Positions 1 to 9,465 of a stretch of 64,000 bases of DNA are shown piece after piece. The position numbers and the translations under genes are program-made. The notes below the pieces were generated by a model. The model ran no database searches, was not told the origin of the DNA, and saw only the letters and a list, made by a program, of their open reading frames with translations. Position 1 is the first letter of the stretch; each line of letters opens with the position of its first letter. The stretch is from Tumebacillus amylolyticus (lineage in GTDB: Bacteria; Bacillota; Bacilli; Tumebacillales; Tumebacillaceae): assembly GCF_016722965.1 (NCBI RefSeq), contig NZ_JAEQNB010000009.1, positions 1-64,000 on the forward strand, given 5' to 3'.

Positions 1-5
1 TTCAT

Positions 6-123
6 GTCTCGTGATGATGGCGGAAAGGTCACACCTGTTCCCATCCCGAACACAGAAGTTAAGCTTTCCAGCGCCGATGGTACTTGGACCGCAGGGTCCC
101 GGGAGAGTAGGACGTCGCGAGGC
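6..123 (+). rRNA. rrf: 5S ribosomal RNA
   Basis: The sequence carries the conserved 5S core (AGGTCACACCTGTTCCCAT, CCGAACACAGAAGTTAAGC, CAGCGCCGATGGTA, GAGAGTAGGACG). Its ends GTCTCGTG and CGCGAGGC can pair as helix I with G-U wobbles, which sets the boundaries to within a base or two. It is the last gene of an rRNA operon whose 16S and 23S genes lie left of the window. A terminator follows within 20 bases. Confidence 0.95.
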
Positions 124-141
124 GAGTCAACGCAACGAGTG

Positions 142-177
142 AAAGACCTGAGCCGATTCCGGCGCGGGTCTTTTTTT
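142..177 (+). terminator. rRNA operon terminator
   Basis: A stem made by AGACC and GGGTCT with an inner GCC/GGC pair is followed by seven T residues, directly after the 5S gene. It should end the rRNA operon transcript. Confidence 0.8.
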
Positions 178-252
178 GTAACAGAGGGAGTGATATACTC
201 GTTTCGTTACTCGCATACTAAGGACTACTTGTGGAAGAACAAAGGTGGAGAC

Positions 253-1155
253 ATGAAGAGACAACGTCGCAGCTACAAACCCCGCACCCTTCTGTTTCTG
301 GACTTTCTCTACATTACGGTGGGTTCGCTTCTCATCGCGCTCGCCGTAACGTGGGTGTTTGTTCCGAACAAGACGGTGACGGGTGGAGTCACAGGTATCT
401 CGATCCTCCTGTATTACATGTTCGGGTGGAAGGTATCCGTCACTTCGCTTTTGATCAACATCCCGCTGTTCTGGGCGGGGTACCGCTTTCTCGGCGGCCG
501 TGAGTTTGCACTCAAGACTCTGTACGGCATCTTGGCGCTTACGATCTGGCTGCAAGTGCTCGAACCGCTCAAGGACCATCCGCTGACCACCGACACGTTG
601 CTCGCCTCGATCTACGGAGGTCTCTTGCTCGGAGCCGGTCTTGGCATCGTGTTTCGCGGGCGAGCCACCACGGGCGGTACAGACCTCGCCGCACGATTGG
701 TGCAGAAATACACCGGCATCACAGCCGGAACTCTCCTGCTTGTCATCGACGGCAGCATCGTCACCGCAGCCGGCGTGATTTTTGGCATAGAGCGCGTGTT
801 GTATGCGCTGATTTCCCTGTTTATCACGAGCAAGACGATTGACCTCGTGCAACAAGGCGTTGCTGTCGGCAAGGTTTCCTACATCATCACCGATCACGAA
901 GAAGCGGTGCGCCAAGCGATTCTCTTCAACCTCGTCCGCGGATGCACAAAGCTGCCGTCCACCGGCGGCTTCACCGGCGAACAACGGCCGATGCTCATGA
1001 CCGTCGTCTCCCGCTCCGAAGTCTCGCGGTTGAAAGAACTGGTCCGCCAGATCGACCCCCGTGCGTTCGTGATCGTCTCCGATGTACAGGAAGTCCTCGG
1101 CGAAGGTTTCACCTACGCTCAAGACCAGACAGCCCATGACGAAAGGAGTTCCTGA
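253..1155 (+). CDS. YitT family membrane protein (DUF2179)
   Basis: A 300-residue integral membrane protein. The start is the ATG at 253 behind AGGTGGAG; the frame stays open into the 5S gene, but that part is not coding. After a basic N-terminus ([11 protein letters not shown]) come about five hydrophobic segments in residues 12-190. A soluble C-terminal DUF2179 domain (about residues 210-290) contains the motif [14 protein letters not shown]. YitT proteins are common in Firmicutes; their role is not firmly established, though transport has been suggested. The stop lies one base before the transketolase ATG, so the two genes are probably co-transcribed and translationally coupled. Confidence 0.9.
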   Translation: MKRQRRSYKPRTLLFLDFLYITVGSLLIALAVTWVFVPNKTVTGGVTGISILLYYMFGWKVSVTSLLINIPLFWAGYRFLGGREFALKTLYGILALTIWLQVLEPLKDHPLTTDTLLASIYGGLLLGAGLGIVFRGRATTGGTDLAARLVQKYTGITAGTLLLVIDGSIVTAAGVIFGIERVLYALISLFITSKTIDLVQQGVAVGKVSYIITDHEEAVRQAILFNLVRGCTKLPSTGGFTGEQRPMLMTVVSRSEVSRLKELVRQIDPRAFVIVSDVQEVLGEGFTYAQDQTAHDERSS

Positions 1156-1156
1156 C

Positions 1157-3160
1157 ATGTCCGCAAATTTTGACCAACTCGCCATCACGGCAATCCGCAC
1201 GCTCTCGATCGACATGATCGACAAAGCAAACTCCGGCCACCCCGGCCTCCCGATGGGTGCCGCACCGATGGCGTATGAGCTGTGGGCTCACCAAATGAAG
1301 CACAACCCGTCCAACCCGAAATGGTTCGACCGCGACCGCTTCGTCCTCTCCGCAGGCCACGGCTCCGCACTTCTATACTCGCTCTTGCACCTGACAGGCT
1401 ACGATCTCCCGCTGAACGAACTCAAGCAGTTCCGCCAATGGGGCTCCAAGACCCCGGGTCACCCTGAATACGGCCACACCCCTGGCGTCGAAGCAACAAC
1501 CGGCCCGCTGGGTCAAGGCATCGGGATGGCTGTCGGCATGGCGATGGCAGAAGCACACCTGGCCGCTACATACAACCGCGAGGGACATGAAGTTATCTCG
1601 CACTACACCTACGCTCTCTGCGGCGACGGCGACCTCATGGAAGGCGTTGCAGCAGAAGCCGCGTCGATGGCCGGCCACATGGGCCTCGGCAAACTGGTCG
1701 TGCTCTACGATTCCAACGACATCTCGCTCGACGGCCAACTGAACATGTCGTTCACCGAGAGCGTCCAGAAGCGTTTCGAATCCTACGGTTGGCAGTACCT
1801 CCGCGTGGAGGACGGCACCGACATCAACGCGATCGGCGCAGCGATCGAACAAGCACAGGGCGACACGCAACACCCGACCCTGATCGAGATCCGCACCGTC
1901 ATCGGCTACGGCTCCCCGAACCGCGCAGGCACCAACAAAGTCCACGGGTCCCCGCTCGGCGCAGAAGAGTCCAAGCTGACCAAGCAAGGCTACAACTGGG
2001 AGCACGAAGCGTTCGACATCCCGCAAGCGATCCGCGATCACTTCGCCCACATCAAGGAAAAAGGCCAGCAACTCGAATCCGAGTGGAACGCCAAGTTCTC
2101 CGCGTATGAAAAAGCGCACCCGGAACTCGCGCAACAGCTCAAACTCGCAATCGACGGCGAACTCCCGCCCGGTTGGGACAAAGACCTGCCGACCTACACC
2201 CCGGAAGGCCCGGCAATGGCTACCCGCGAAACGTCCGGCGCTGCCCTGAACGGTCTGGCAAAAAATCTCCCGACTCTCTTCGGCGGCTCGGCAGACCTCG
2301 CAGGCTCCAACAACACCACCCTCAAAGGGCTCCCGGTGTTCGACGTCAAGGACTACTCCGGCCGCAACGTCTGGTTTGGCGTTCGTGAGCACGCGATGGG
2401 CGCTGCCCTGAACGGTTTGGCTCTGCACGGCGGCGTCAATCCGTACGGCGGCACGTTCTTCGTGTTCTCCGACTACCTGCGCCCGTCGATCCGACTGGCG
2501 GCGCTGATGGGCCTGCCGGTTCTCTACGTGCTGACCCACGACTCCATCGCCGTTGGCGAAGACGGCCCGACCCACGAACCGGTCGAGCATCTCGCAGCCC
2601 TGCGCGTCATCCCGAACCTGACCGTCCTGCGTCCGGCAGACGGCAACGAAACCAACGAAGCCTACCGCTGGGCGCTTTCGCAAAAAAGCTCCCCGGTCGC
2701 GATGGTTCTCACCCGCCAGAAACTGCCGCAACTCCCGGACACCGGAGAAAAAGCGCGTGACGGCATCGCCAAGGGCGCATACGTCCTCGCAGACGCTGCA
2801 AACGGCGCAACTCCGCAAGTCATCCTGATCGCAACCGGTTCAGAAGTCTCCCTCGCCATGGCTGCGAAAAAAGCGCTCGACGAGCAAGGCATCGCCGCGC
2901 GCGTCGTCTCCATGCCGGCACAAAACTTGTTCGAACAGCAATCCCAAGCGTACAAAGACTCCGTCCTCCCGCCGTCCGTCAAAGCGCGCGTCGCCATCGA
3001 AATGGGCGTCTCCTTCGGCTGGCACAAGTACGCAGGTGACGGCGGTTCCGTCATCGGCATCGACACATTCGGCGCTTCGGCACCGGGCGACCTCGTCATG
3101 AAAGAGTACGGCTTCACCGTCGAGAACGTCCTTGAGCACGTGAAAAAAGTCCTCGGCTAA
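1157..3160 (+). CDS. tkt: transketolase
   Basis: A 667-residue enzyme of the non-oxidative pentose phosphate pathway that moves two-carbon ketol units between sugar phosphates using thiamine diphosphate. The TPP/Mg motif GDGDLMEG begins near residue 156 and ends at Asn187. The conserved SGHPGLPMG (about 26-34), [10 protein letters not shown] (about 65-74) and the acceptor region with GVREHAMG and [15 protein letters not shown] are all present. Length is normal for the family. The ATG at 1157 follows GAAAGGAGTT with good spacing; in-frame upstream codons lie inside yitT. Cytoplasmic. An intrinsic terminator follows. Confidence 0.98.
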   Translation: MSANFDQLAITAIRTLSIDMIDKANSGHPGLPMGAAPMAYELWAHQMKHNPSNPKWFDRDRFVLSAGHGSALLYSLLHLTGYDLPLNELKQFRQWGSKTPGHPEYGHTPGVEATTGPLGQGIGMAVGMAMAEAHLAATYNREGHEVISHYTYALCGDGDLMEGVAAEAASMAGHMGLGKLVVLYDSNDISLDGQLNMSFTESVQKRFESYGWQYLRVEDGTDINAIGAAIEQAQGDTQHPTLIEIRTVIGYGSPNRAGTNKVHGSPLGAEESKLTKQGYNWEHEAFDIPQAIRDHFAHIKEKGQQLESEWNAKFSAYEKAHPELAQQLKLAIDGELPPGWDKDLPTYTPEGPAMATRETSGAALNGLAKNLPTLFGGSADLAGSNNTTLKGLPVFDVKDYSGRNVWFGVREHAMGAALNGLALHGGVNPYGGTFFVFSDYLRPSIRLAALMGLPVLYVLTHDSIAVGEDGPTHEPVEHLAALRVIPNLTVLRPADGNETNEAYRWALSQKSSPVAMVLTRQKLPQLPDTGEKARDGIAKGAYVLADAANGATPQVILIATGSEVSLAMAAKKALDEQGIAARVVSMPAQNLFEQQSQAYKDSVLPPSVKARVAIEMGVSFGWHKYAGDGGSVIGIDTFGASAPGDLVMKEYGFTVENVLEHVKKVLG

Positions 3161-3190
3161 GTCTGCCTACGACTCCCGGTTTACAAAAAA

Positions 3191-3216
3191 ACGCCTTCCC
3201 TCGGGAGGGCGTTTTT
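3191..3216 (+). terminator. terminator after tkt
   Basis: Stem ACGCCTTCCC / GGGAGGGCGT with a three-base loop and a T run, right after the transketolase stop. Confidence 0.85.
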
Positions 3217-3352
3217 CTCGTTCCCACCACGCTTTCCAGACCTTGTGCCTTCTTTCACAAATCGTTCAATCTTACATGTAACTACATAGCCCCAAAGAGC
3301 TAGTCGCGGGTGTATGATAGGGGTGTAAGAACGAAGGAGGCTGATATCAGTC

Positions 3353-3835
3353 ATGAAAAAATTTACTCTTCTTGCAGCGACATCGGTTGTTGCTTTTGGT
3401 ATGATTCTCGCAGGTTGTGGTTCCTCTTCTGATTCTTCGTCCACAGCTTCTACTTCCGGCTCGACGTCTTCCAGCACGAGCAGCACCACCACCAAGGACT
3501 CTTCGACCACCGCTACCACCACGACTCCGGCTACCACCACCGAATCCACCGGTGACGAGCAAGTCATCCATGTCACGGCGAAAAACTTCGCTTGGACGCT
3601 CGACAAAACCGAAGTCAAAGTCGGCAAGCCGGTCAAATTGATCGTCACCGCATCCGAAGGCATGCACGCTCTCTCCATCGACGGCACCGACGTGAAAGAC
3701 GTTCACGCGATGTCCGGCAAGGAAGAAACCGCAACCTTCACCCCGACCAAAGCGGGCGACCTCGACCTGAAATGCACCCAAATGTGCGGTGTAGGCCACG
3801 GTACCATGGTCACCAAGCTGAAAGTCACCGAATAA
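3353..3835 (+). CDS. cupredoxin-domain lipoprotein with CuA-type site
   Basis: A 160-residue lipoprotein. The signal peptide ends in lipobox LAGC with Cys22 as the lipidation site. A Ser/Thr-rich linker (about 23-66) leads to a cupredoxin domain (about 68-160). The motif CTQMCGVGHGTM (residues 141-152) matches the CuA spacing of cytochrome c oxidase subunit II: Cys141, Cys145, His149 and Met152, with Gln143 where subunit II has Glu. His105 in GMHALS can be the remaining ligand. It therefore probably binds copper outside the membrane. No oxidase genes are nearby, so an electron-transfer or copper-handling role is inference. GGAGG lies 12 bases before the ATG. Confidence 0.85.
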   Translation: MKKFTLLAATSVVAFGMILAGCGSSSDSSSTASTSGSTSSSTSSTTTKDSSTTATTTTPATTTESTGDEQVIHVTAKNFAWTLDKTEVKVGKPVKLIVTASEGMHALSIDGTDVKDVHAMSGKEETATFTPTKAGDLDLKCTQMCGVGHGTMVTKLKVTE

Positions 3836-3863
3836 TCACCAACGCCAATCTTCTCGACATCCA

Positions 3864-3904
3864 AAGACCATGCGTCCCCCACGGACGACATGGTCTTTTT
3901 TTTC
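3864..3904 (+). terminator. terminator after the cupredoxin lipoprotein
   Basis: Stem AAGACCATG / CATGGTCTT with a T run of eight or more. Confidence 0.85.
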
Positions 3905-3976
3905 TTGTAACTTGGACAAACTGTCTCACGTCCTTTCTCATATACATGGGAAGAGGGATGGAGGGTGTTGTTCAAC

Positions 3977-4732
3977 ATGAAAAAGACACAGAAAATCTGG
4001 TGGAGTGTGCTCCTCTCCACCGCGGTGATGACCGGCGCGGTGTGGGTCGCACTCACCCAATGGCAAGACAGACACCAAACGGTGGAGGCCGCTATAACCA
4101 AACCGGCCACGCCGGAAAAAAGCAAGCTGGGCCCTGCGGGCACCTTGCCCACCTACATGATAGGGCTGGGAGAAGACACGCTGACCACGCAAAAAAACGC
4201 AGAACTCCGCGCCGCCAAAGCCCGACACGAAGCCTACCTGAACAGCCTCGCCACAGCGCCGGGCAAACCAATCGGCAGTTTCACCACTTCACTGGCGGGA
4301 CACAACGCATCGGGTCGGGTGCAGAACATCGAGCTCGCCAGCCAAAAATTCAACGGAAAAATTCTCATGCCGGGCGAGGAACTGTCCTTCAACAACACAA
4401 CGGGCGATTCCAACGACCCTGCGAGCGGCTGGAAGCTCGCCACCGTCATCGTCGGCAAAAAATTCGAGGAAGGCTACGGCGGAGGCATCTGCCAAGTCTC
4501 CACCACGCTCTACAACGCCGTCCTGCGCGGCGGACTCAAAATTACAGAACGCTACACGCACTCCCTGCCCGTCGGCTACGTGGAACCGGGCCAAGACGCA
4601 ACGGTGTCGTACCCTGAACTCGACTTCAAATTCGTCAACTCCACACCCACTCCGGTGCGCTTGCAAACGACCGTCCAAGGCGACAACGTCACCGCCGTGC
4701 TCTACGCATTGCCGGCAGAATCGGTTGAATAA
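3977..4732 (+). CDS. VanW family protein
   Basis: A 251-residue protein with an N-terminal membrane anchor or signal (IWWSVLLSTAVMTGAVWVAL). A VanW domain occupies about residues 90-245, with the hallmark GYGGGICQVSTTLYNA followed by HSLPVGYVEPGQDATVS. VanW proteins are frequent in spore formers; the name comes from vancomycin-resistance clusters but the biochemical function is unknown. The ATG at 3977 is chosen because GGAGGG at 3960-3965 is spaced 11 bases before it; a GTG at 3965 would overlap that site. No van resistance genes are nearby. Probably exported and acting at the cell wall. Confidence 0.88.
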   Translation: MKKTQKIWWSVLLSTAVMTGAVWVALTQWQDRHQTVEAAITKPATPEKSKLGPAGTLPTYMIGLGEDTLTTQKNAELRAAKARHEAYLNSLATAPGKPIGSFTTSLAGHNASGRVQNIELASQKFNGKILMPGEELSFNNTTGDSNDPASGWKLATVIVGKKFEEGYGGGICQVSTTLYNAVLRGGLKITERYTHSLPVGYVEPGQDATVSYPELDFKFVNSTPTPVRLQTTVQGDNVTAVLYALPAESVE

Positions 4733-4822
4733 AAGCGGGGCAAGACCCGAAACAGGAATCCCTTTGCGCACCGTTGAATAAGAAGCGACGGGAACGTCTT
4801 GTTTGTGTAAAGGGGATTGTAC

Positions 4823-7030
4823 ATGAATGACATACACGAAACGCAGCGGTTGCTCCAAGAACTGGACTTTTATAAATCCTTATTCGAGAACCATCCGGAC
4901 GCCGTGTTGGCGTGGGGAGCGGAAGGTCGCTACACGCTGGTAAACGAAGCGGCTAAGCAGATGTTCGGATACACGGCGCAAGAGTTTCGGGAGGATGTCA
5001 ATTTCCGCGATCTCGTCGCCGAGCCGGACCGCACGAAGGCGATTTCCCATTTGGAAAAAGCGCTTCGAGGCGAACCGCAGAGCTACGAGATCACCATCGT
5101 GCGCCGGGACGGCAAGCAATGCTTTGTCCGTGTCACCAAAGTGCCAATGAAGCAAGTCGACGGCTGTGTGCCGGGCGTGTTCAACATCGTCCGCGATATC
5201 ACCGAACGCAAGCATGCCGAAGAAAAACTTCGTCAAAGCGAAGCCCGGCTCGCCCGCGCCCAGAGAGTGGCGAACTTCGGCTCTTGGGAATGGGACATTC
5301 AAACCGACGAACTGGCCTGCTCCGAGGAACTACACCACATCATGGGCGTTGAACTCGGCTCCATCGATACGTACGAAAAATTCAGAAGTTGCGTCCACGA
5401 GGAGGACCGTGAAGGCGTTGACCGCACCTCCCGCTCCGCATTGGAAGGGCACCTGCTCGACAACCAATTTCGCGTTCGGCGTCCCGATGGCGAACTCAGG
5501 ACGTTGCATGCCCAAGGCGAAGTGCTGTTTGACGAAAACGGATCGCCGCTGAAAATGATCGGCATCGACCGTGACATCACCGACCAAATTGAGCAAGAGC
5601 GGCGGCTGCGAGAGCGGGATGAACTGCTGCGACTGATCTCGGAAAACGCCCAAGACATCATCTCGTACTCGTCGCCCGAAGGCAGGGTCCGATTTATCTC
5701 GCCCTCCGTTCGCCGACTGCTCGGCTACGAGCCGGAGGAAGTGATCGGCCAACTTTCGTCCGATCTGTACCACCCGGAAGATCTGGAGCGCTTGATGAAC
5801 ACCTCGTTTGCGTTCACCGACGACGGGGACATCTTTACCTGCCGTGTGCGGCACAAAGATGGCCGCTGGATCTGGTTTGAAACGACGGTGAAATTGATCC
5901 GTGACAAAAACGGCAATGTCGACATGATCCTCGGCATCGGGCGGGACATCACCGCCCGCAAGCAAGTGGAAGACCATTTGCGCGCCACCCGCGACCAGAT
6001 GGACTCCTACATCGAGAACAACGCAGACGCAATCGCCCTGCTCGACCTCGATTGGAAAATGTTGCGCATCAACCGCGCCTACGAACGGATGTTCGGGGTC
6101 CTCGCCGAAGACGTCATCGGGCACACGCCCCAAACCATCCTCGTCGTACCCGATGACTGCCGCGAAGAATACCGTCGCTTTCAAAAGCAAGTCGAGAACG
6201 GCGAAACTGTGCTTGGACACGAAACCTGCCGTCTGCGCCGCGACGGGACGAAGTTGAACGTCATGCTGTCCATCTCGCCGGTTCGCGACGGAGACGGCCG
6301 CGTCGTCGGCAGCTCCGTCACCATACGCGACATCACGGAACGCAAACGGACCGAAGAACTTTTACTGAAATCAGAGAAACTCGGCATCGCCGGACAACTC
6401 GCCGCCGGAGTGGCTCATGAAATCCGCAACCCGCTGACGGCTCTCAAAGGCTTCGTCCAACTCATGCAAATCGGCTTCCGGGAAGACAAGTACCTCGACG
6501 TCATGTCCTCCGAACTCCAACGGATCGAGAACATCGTCTCCGAACTGCTCGTCCTCGCCAAACCGCAAGTGATTCGACACCGCCAAGTCGCGCTGGGAGA
6601 CATCTTCAAGCACATCTCCACACTGATCGAAACGCAAGCGATCCTCAACAACGTGCAAGTGATTTCCAAGTTCGACCCGGATTCGCCGGACCTCCCGATG
6701 CTGACCTGTGACGAGAACCAACTCAAGCAAGTATTTCTGAACTTTCTGCAAAACGCCATCGACGCCATGCCAAACGGCGGACGTGTCACTCTCGGCGTGA
6801 AACGCCTGAATGCGCAGGAAGTCAGCATCACCATCGCCGACGAAGGTGTCGGCATCGCGCCCGACCTGATGCAGAAGCTCGGCGAACCGTTCTACACCAC
6901 CAAGGAAAAAGGCACCGGCCTCGGCCTGATGGTTTCCAAACGAATCATCGAACAACACCAAGGCCGCTTGCACATCGCAAGCGTCGTCGACCAAGGCACC
7001 ACCGTCGAAGTCACCCTGCCGTGCCGCTGA
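4823..7030 (+). CDS. multi-PAS sensor histidine kinase
   Basis: A 735-residue cytoplasmic kinase. Four PAS/PAC units in tandem (about residues 15-130, 140-260, 265-385 and 390-510) each end in a RDIT-like motif. A HisKA domain follows with phospho-acceptor motif HEIRNPLTALKG, then a HATPase domain with N-box NFLQNAIDAMPNGG, DEGVGI and GTGLGLMVSK. There are no transmembrane segments and no receiver domain, and no response regulator gene lies beside it. Such orphan kinases in spore formers often feed the Spo0F/Spo0A phosphorelay (KinA/KinE type); that role is inferred. The ATG at 4823 sits six bases after AGGGGAT. A terminator follows at once. Confidence 0.92.
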   Translation: MNDIHETQRLLQELDFYKSLFENHPDAVLAWGAEGRYTLVNEAAKQMFGYTAQEFREDVNFRDLVAEPDRTKAISHLEKALRGEPQSYEITIVRRDGKQCFVRVTKVPMKQVDGCVPGVFNIVRDITERKHAEEKLRQSEARLARAQRVANFGSWEWDIQTDELACSEELHHIMGVELGSIDTYEKFRSCVHEEDREGVDRTSRSALEGHLLDNQFRVRRPDGELRTLHAQGEVLFDENGSPLKMIGIDRDITDQIEQERRLRERDELLRLISENAQDIISYSSPEGRVRFISPSVRRLLGYEPEEVIGQLSSDLYHPEDLERLMNTSFAFTDDGDIFTCRVRHKDGRWIWFETTVKLIRDKNGNVDMILGIGRDITARKQVEDHLRATRDQMDSYIENNADAIALLDLDWKMLRINRAYERMFGVLAEDVIGHTPQTILVVPDDCREEYRRFQKQVENGETVLGHETCRLRRDGTKLNVMLSISPVRDGDGRVVGSSVTIRDITERKRTEELLLKSEKLGIAGQLAAGVAHEIRNPLTALKGFVQLMQIGFREDKYLDVMSSELQRIENIVSELLVLAKPQVIRHRQVALGDIFKHISTLIETQAILNNVQVISKFDPDSPDLPMLTCDENQLKQVFLNFLQNAIDAMPNGGRVTLGVKRLNAQEVSITIADEGVGIAPDLMQKLGEPFYTTKEKGTGLGLMVSKRIIEQHQGRLHIASVVDQGTTVEVTLPCR

Positions 7031-7049
7031 ACGATTCGCGCAGGAAAAA

Positions 7050-7078
7050 AGACCCGTCCACCCACGGGTCTTTTTTTT
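7050..7078 (+). terminator. terminator after the histidine kinase
   Basis: Stem AGACCCGT / ACGGGTCT followed by eight T residues. Confidence 0.85.
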
Positions 7079-7089
7079 ATACAAAATCA

Positions 7090-7118
7090 TTGCAACTTTA
7101 TACATACACTCGTATAAT
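7090..7118 (+). promoter_or_regulatory. sigma-A promoter of argCJBD
   Basis: TTGCAA (7090-7095), a 17-bp spacer and a perfect TATAAT (7113-7118). It lies about 40 bp before argC. Confidence 0.8.
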
Positions 7119-7120
7119 GA

Positions 7121-7133
7121 TTCATAGCATGAA
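7121..7133 (+). promoter_or_regulatory. palindrome at the arg operon transcription start
   Basis: TTCAT-AGC-ATGAA is a perfect 5-bp inverted repeat just downstream of the -10 box, where a repressor would block initiation. The arms resemble ArgR half-sites (ATTCA) but in reversed arrangement, so assignment to ArgR is tentative. Confidence 0.35.
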
Positions 7134-7158
7134 GACAGAGACAGAGGTGAGAGAAGAG

Positions 7159-8199
7159 ATGCAAATCGCCATCTTGGGAGCAACGGGCTATACAGGATTG
7201 GAAGTGGTGCGTTTGTTGCAAAAGCACCCGGAGGCGGAGGTGACGTACGTGTCCTCCGACTCGCAAGCGGGAGCCGACTTATCGGATGTGTACCCGCATC
7301 TGCGCGGGGTACTGGCGCACACCCTCCAGCCGGCCGACCCGGCGGAGATCGCCAAAGTGGCAGACTTCGCCCTGGTCGCCCTGCCGTCCGGAATTTCGAC
7401 GGGCTTGGTGCCCGGCCTCTTGGAAGCGGGCGTCCGTGTGATCGACCTTGCGGGAGATCACCGATTGCCAAGTGAAGACTATGCCACTTGGTACAAAAAA
7501 ACGCCGCCCTCGTCCGCCGTTCTCGACAGCGCGGTTTACGGTCTGCCGGAGCTCTATGCGTCCCGCATCGCCGACGCGAAGTTGATCGCCAACCCCGGTT
7601 GCTACCCGACCGCGACACTGCTCTCGCTGTTGCCGCTGGTGAAAAACGGACTGATCGACCCGCAAAGCCTGATCATCGACGCCAAATCGGGCGTCTCCGG
7701 TGCAGGCAAAGCACTCTCGGCGGGTACGCACTTCGTCGAGGTCAACGAGAATTTCAAAGCATACAAAGTCGGAGAGCACCAGCACATCCCCGAAATCGAG
7801 CGTGTGCTGACCGACGTGAATCCAAACGGGGAGCGTGTGACGATCTCGTTCACCACCCACCTCGTGCCGATGATTCGCGGCATCCTCACGACGAGCTATG
7901 CGTCGCTTACCGGATCGTACAGCACCGAAGACCTGCTGGCGGTCTACCGCGAATTCTACCGCGACGCTCCGTTTGTGCGACTGCATGCGGCAGGTTCTTG
8001 GCCGCAGACGCGCGACGTGTCGGCGAGCAACTATTGTGACATCGGACTGCGAGTCGATCCGCGCACGAAGCGTGTGACGGTGATCGGCTGCATTGACAAT
8101 TTAGTAAAAGGCGCGGCAGGCCAAGCGATTCAGAATCTCAACCTGCTCGCCGGACTACCGGAAACCACGGGGCTTGCAACCGCACCCGTCTACTTATAA
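7159..8199 (+). CDS. argC: N-acetyl-gamma-glutamyl-phosphate reductase
   Basis: A 346-residue NADPH-dependent enzyme for the third step of ornithine synthesis, reducing N-acetylglutamyl phosphate to the semialdehyde. The N-terminal Rossmann motif GATGYTG (residues 7-13) and the catalytic cysteine in NPGCYPT (Cys148) are intact. Further conserved segments are SGAGK and HQHIPEIE. The ATG at 7159 is chosen because the protein then begins MQIAILGATG, the normal ArgC start; upstream codons lie in the preceding terminator and promoter. First gene of argCJBD, 19 bases before argJ. Cytoplasmic. Confidence 0.97.
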   Translation: MQIAILGATGYTGLEVVRLLQKHPEAEVTYVSSDSQAGADLSDVYPHLRGVLAHTLQPADPAEIAKVADFALVALPSGISTGLVPGLLEAGVRVIDLAGDHRLPSEDYATWYKKTPPSSAVLDSAVYGLPELYASRIADAKLIANPGCYPTATLLSLLPLVKNGLIDPQSLIIDAKSGVSGAGKALSAGTHFVEVNENFKAYKVGEHQHIPEIERVLTDVNPNGERVTISFTTHLVPMIRGILTTSYASLTGSYSTEDLLAVYREFYRDAPFVRLHAAGSWPQTRDVSASNYCDIGLRVDPRTKRVTVIGCIDNLVKGAAGQAIQNLNLLAGLPETTGLATAPVYL

Positions 8200-8218
8200 A
8201 AAAGGAGAGAGAGCCAGA

Positions 8219-9451
8219 ATGAAAACCACCATCGAAAAAACCACCTGCACCGTGCTCTCCGCAGGCGGCGTCACCACACCGAAGGGCTTCAAAGCGACCG
8301 GACTTCACGCCGGGATCAAGAAAAAAAGAAAAGACCTCGGTCTCCTCGTCTCCGAAGTTCCGGCCGCAGCGGCGGGCGTTTTCACCACGAACCTCGTCCG
8401 TGCTGCTTGCGTCACGCAAAATGAACTCCAACTGCAAACCACGCCGTACTTGCAAGCGATCGTCGTCAACTCCGGCAACGCCAACGCTTGCACCGGCGCC
8501 CAAGGCGACGCAGACGCCAAAACCATGCGTGCCGCAACCGCCAAAGCGCTTCACTTGGCGGACGATGCGGTCGCCATCGCTTCGACGGGCGTCATCGGCG
8601 TGCAGATGCCGATGGAACCGCTCTTGAACGGAATCAACCAAGCGGCGTCGGAGCTCGCGGTGGCGGGCGGAGACTTTTTTGCCGAAGCGATTTTGACGAC
8701 CGATACGGGCAAAAAAGAAGTGGCCGTGCAACTGACCCTCGACGGTCAACTCGTCACCCTCGGCGGCGTGGCGAAAGGCTCGGGGATGATCCATCCGAAC
8801 ATGGCGACGATGCTCGCGTTCGTCACCACCGACGCAGCCGTTGAACCGGCGGCGCTCAAGCGCTTGCTCTCGAAAACCACCGATCAAACCTACAACTGCA
8901 TCACCGTCGACGGCGACACCTCGACCAACGACATGGTGCTGGTGATGGCAAACGGCATGGCGGGAAATGTTATGCTCAACGAAGACCACCCGCAATGGAA
9001 CGAATTCGTCGACGCCTTCCACATCGTCTCCGAAAAACTCGCCAAGGACATCGCTCGTGACGGCGAGGGTGCCACGAAGCTGATCGAAGTCGCCGTCAAC
9101 AGCGCTCCGTCTCAGGAGATCGCAACGGTGATCGCGAAGTCTGTCATCGGTTCTTCCCTTGTCAAAACGGCCGTCTACGGCGCAGACGCCAACTGGGGCC
9201 GCATCCTCTGCGCGGCGGGCTACTCCGGCGCGAAGTTCGACCCGAACCTGCTCGACATCTTCATCGGCTCGATTCAAGTCGCCGCGGGCGGCATGGGCCT
9301 CGTGTTCGACGAAGAAGCGGCCAAGGAAATTCTGCTCGGCGACAACGTCGTGCTCACGATCGACCTCAACCAAGGCGATGCCTCCGCCAAAGCATACGGT
9401 TGCGACCTCACGTACGACTACGTGCGCATCAACGCTTCGTATCGGACCTGA
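8219..9451 (+). CDS. argJ: bifunctional ornithine acetyltransferase / N-acetylglutamate synthase
   Basis: A 410-residue precursor that cleaves itself into alpha and beta chains. The cleavage region [14 protein letters not shown] contains the catalytic Thr197, which becomes the N-terminus of the beta chain. ArgJ recycles the acetyl group from N-acetylornithine to glutamate, so no argE deacetylase is needed. Whether it also uses acetyl-CoA cannot be read from sequence, but no separate argA is in the operon. Start ATG 8219 follows AAAAAGGAGAGA; argB begins 14 bases after its stop. Confidence 0.97.
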   Translation: MKTTIEKTTCTVLSAGGVTTPKGFKATGLHAGIKKKRKDLGLLVSEVPAAAAGVFTTNLVRAACVTQNELQLQTTPYLQAIVVNSGNANACTGAQGDADAKTMRAATAKALHLADDAVAIASTGVIGVQMPMEPLLNGINQAASELAVAGGDFFAEAILTTDTGKKEVAVQLTLDGQLVTLGGVAKGSGMIHPNMATMLAFVTTDAAVEPAALKRLLSKTTDQTYNCITVDGDTSTNDMVLVMANGMAGNVMLNEDHPQWNEFVDAFHIVSEKLAKDIARDGEGATKLIEVAVNSAPSQEIATVIAKSVIGSSLVKTAVYGADANWGRILCAAGYSGAKFDPNLLDIFIGSIQVAAGGMGLVFDEEAAKEILLGDNVVLTIDLNQGDASAKAYGCDLTYDYVRINASYRT

Positions 9452-9465
9452 GTCGGGGGAGGGAG

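Noticed and set aside
1373-2818. Long antisense reading frame (481 codons) inside transketolase
   Set aside because: It mirrors a highly conserved enzyme; high GC at third positions removes stops on the opposite strand. No ribosome site or recognisable protein motif.
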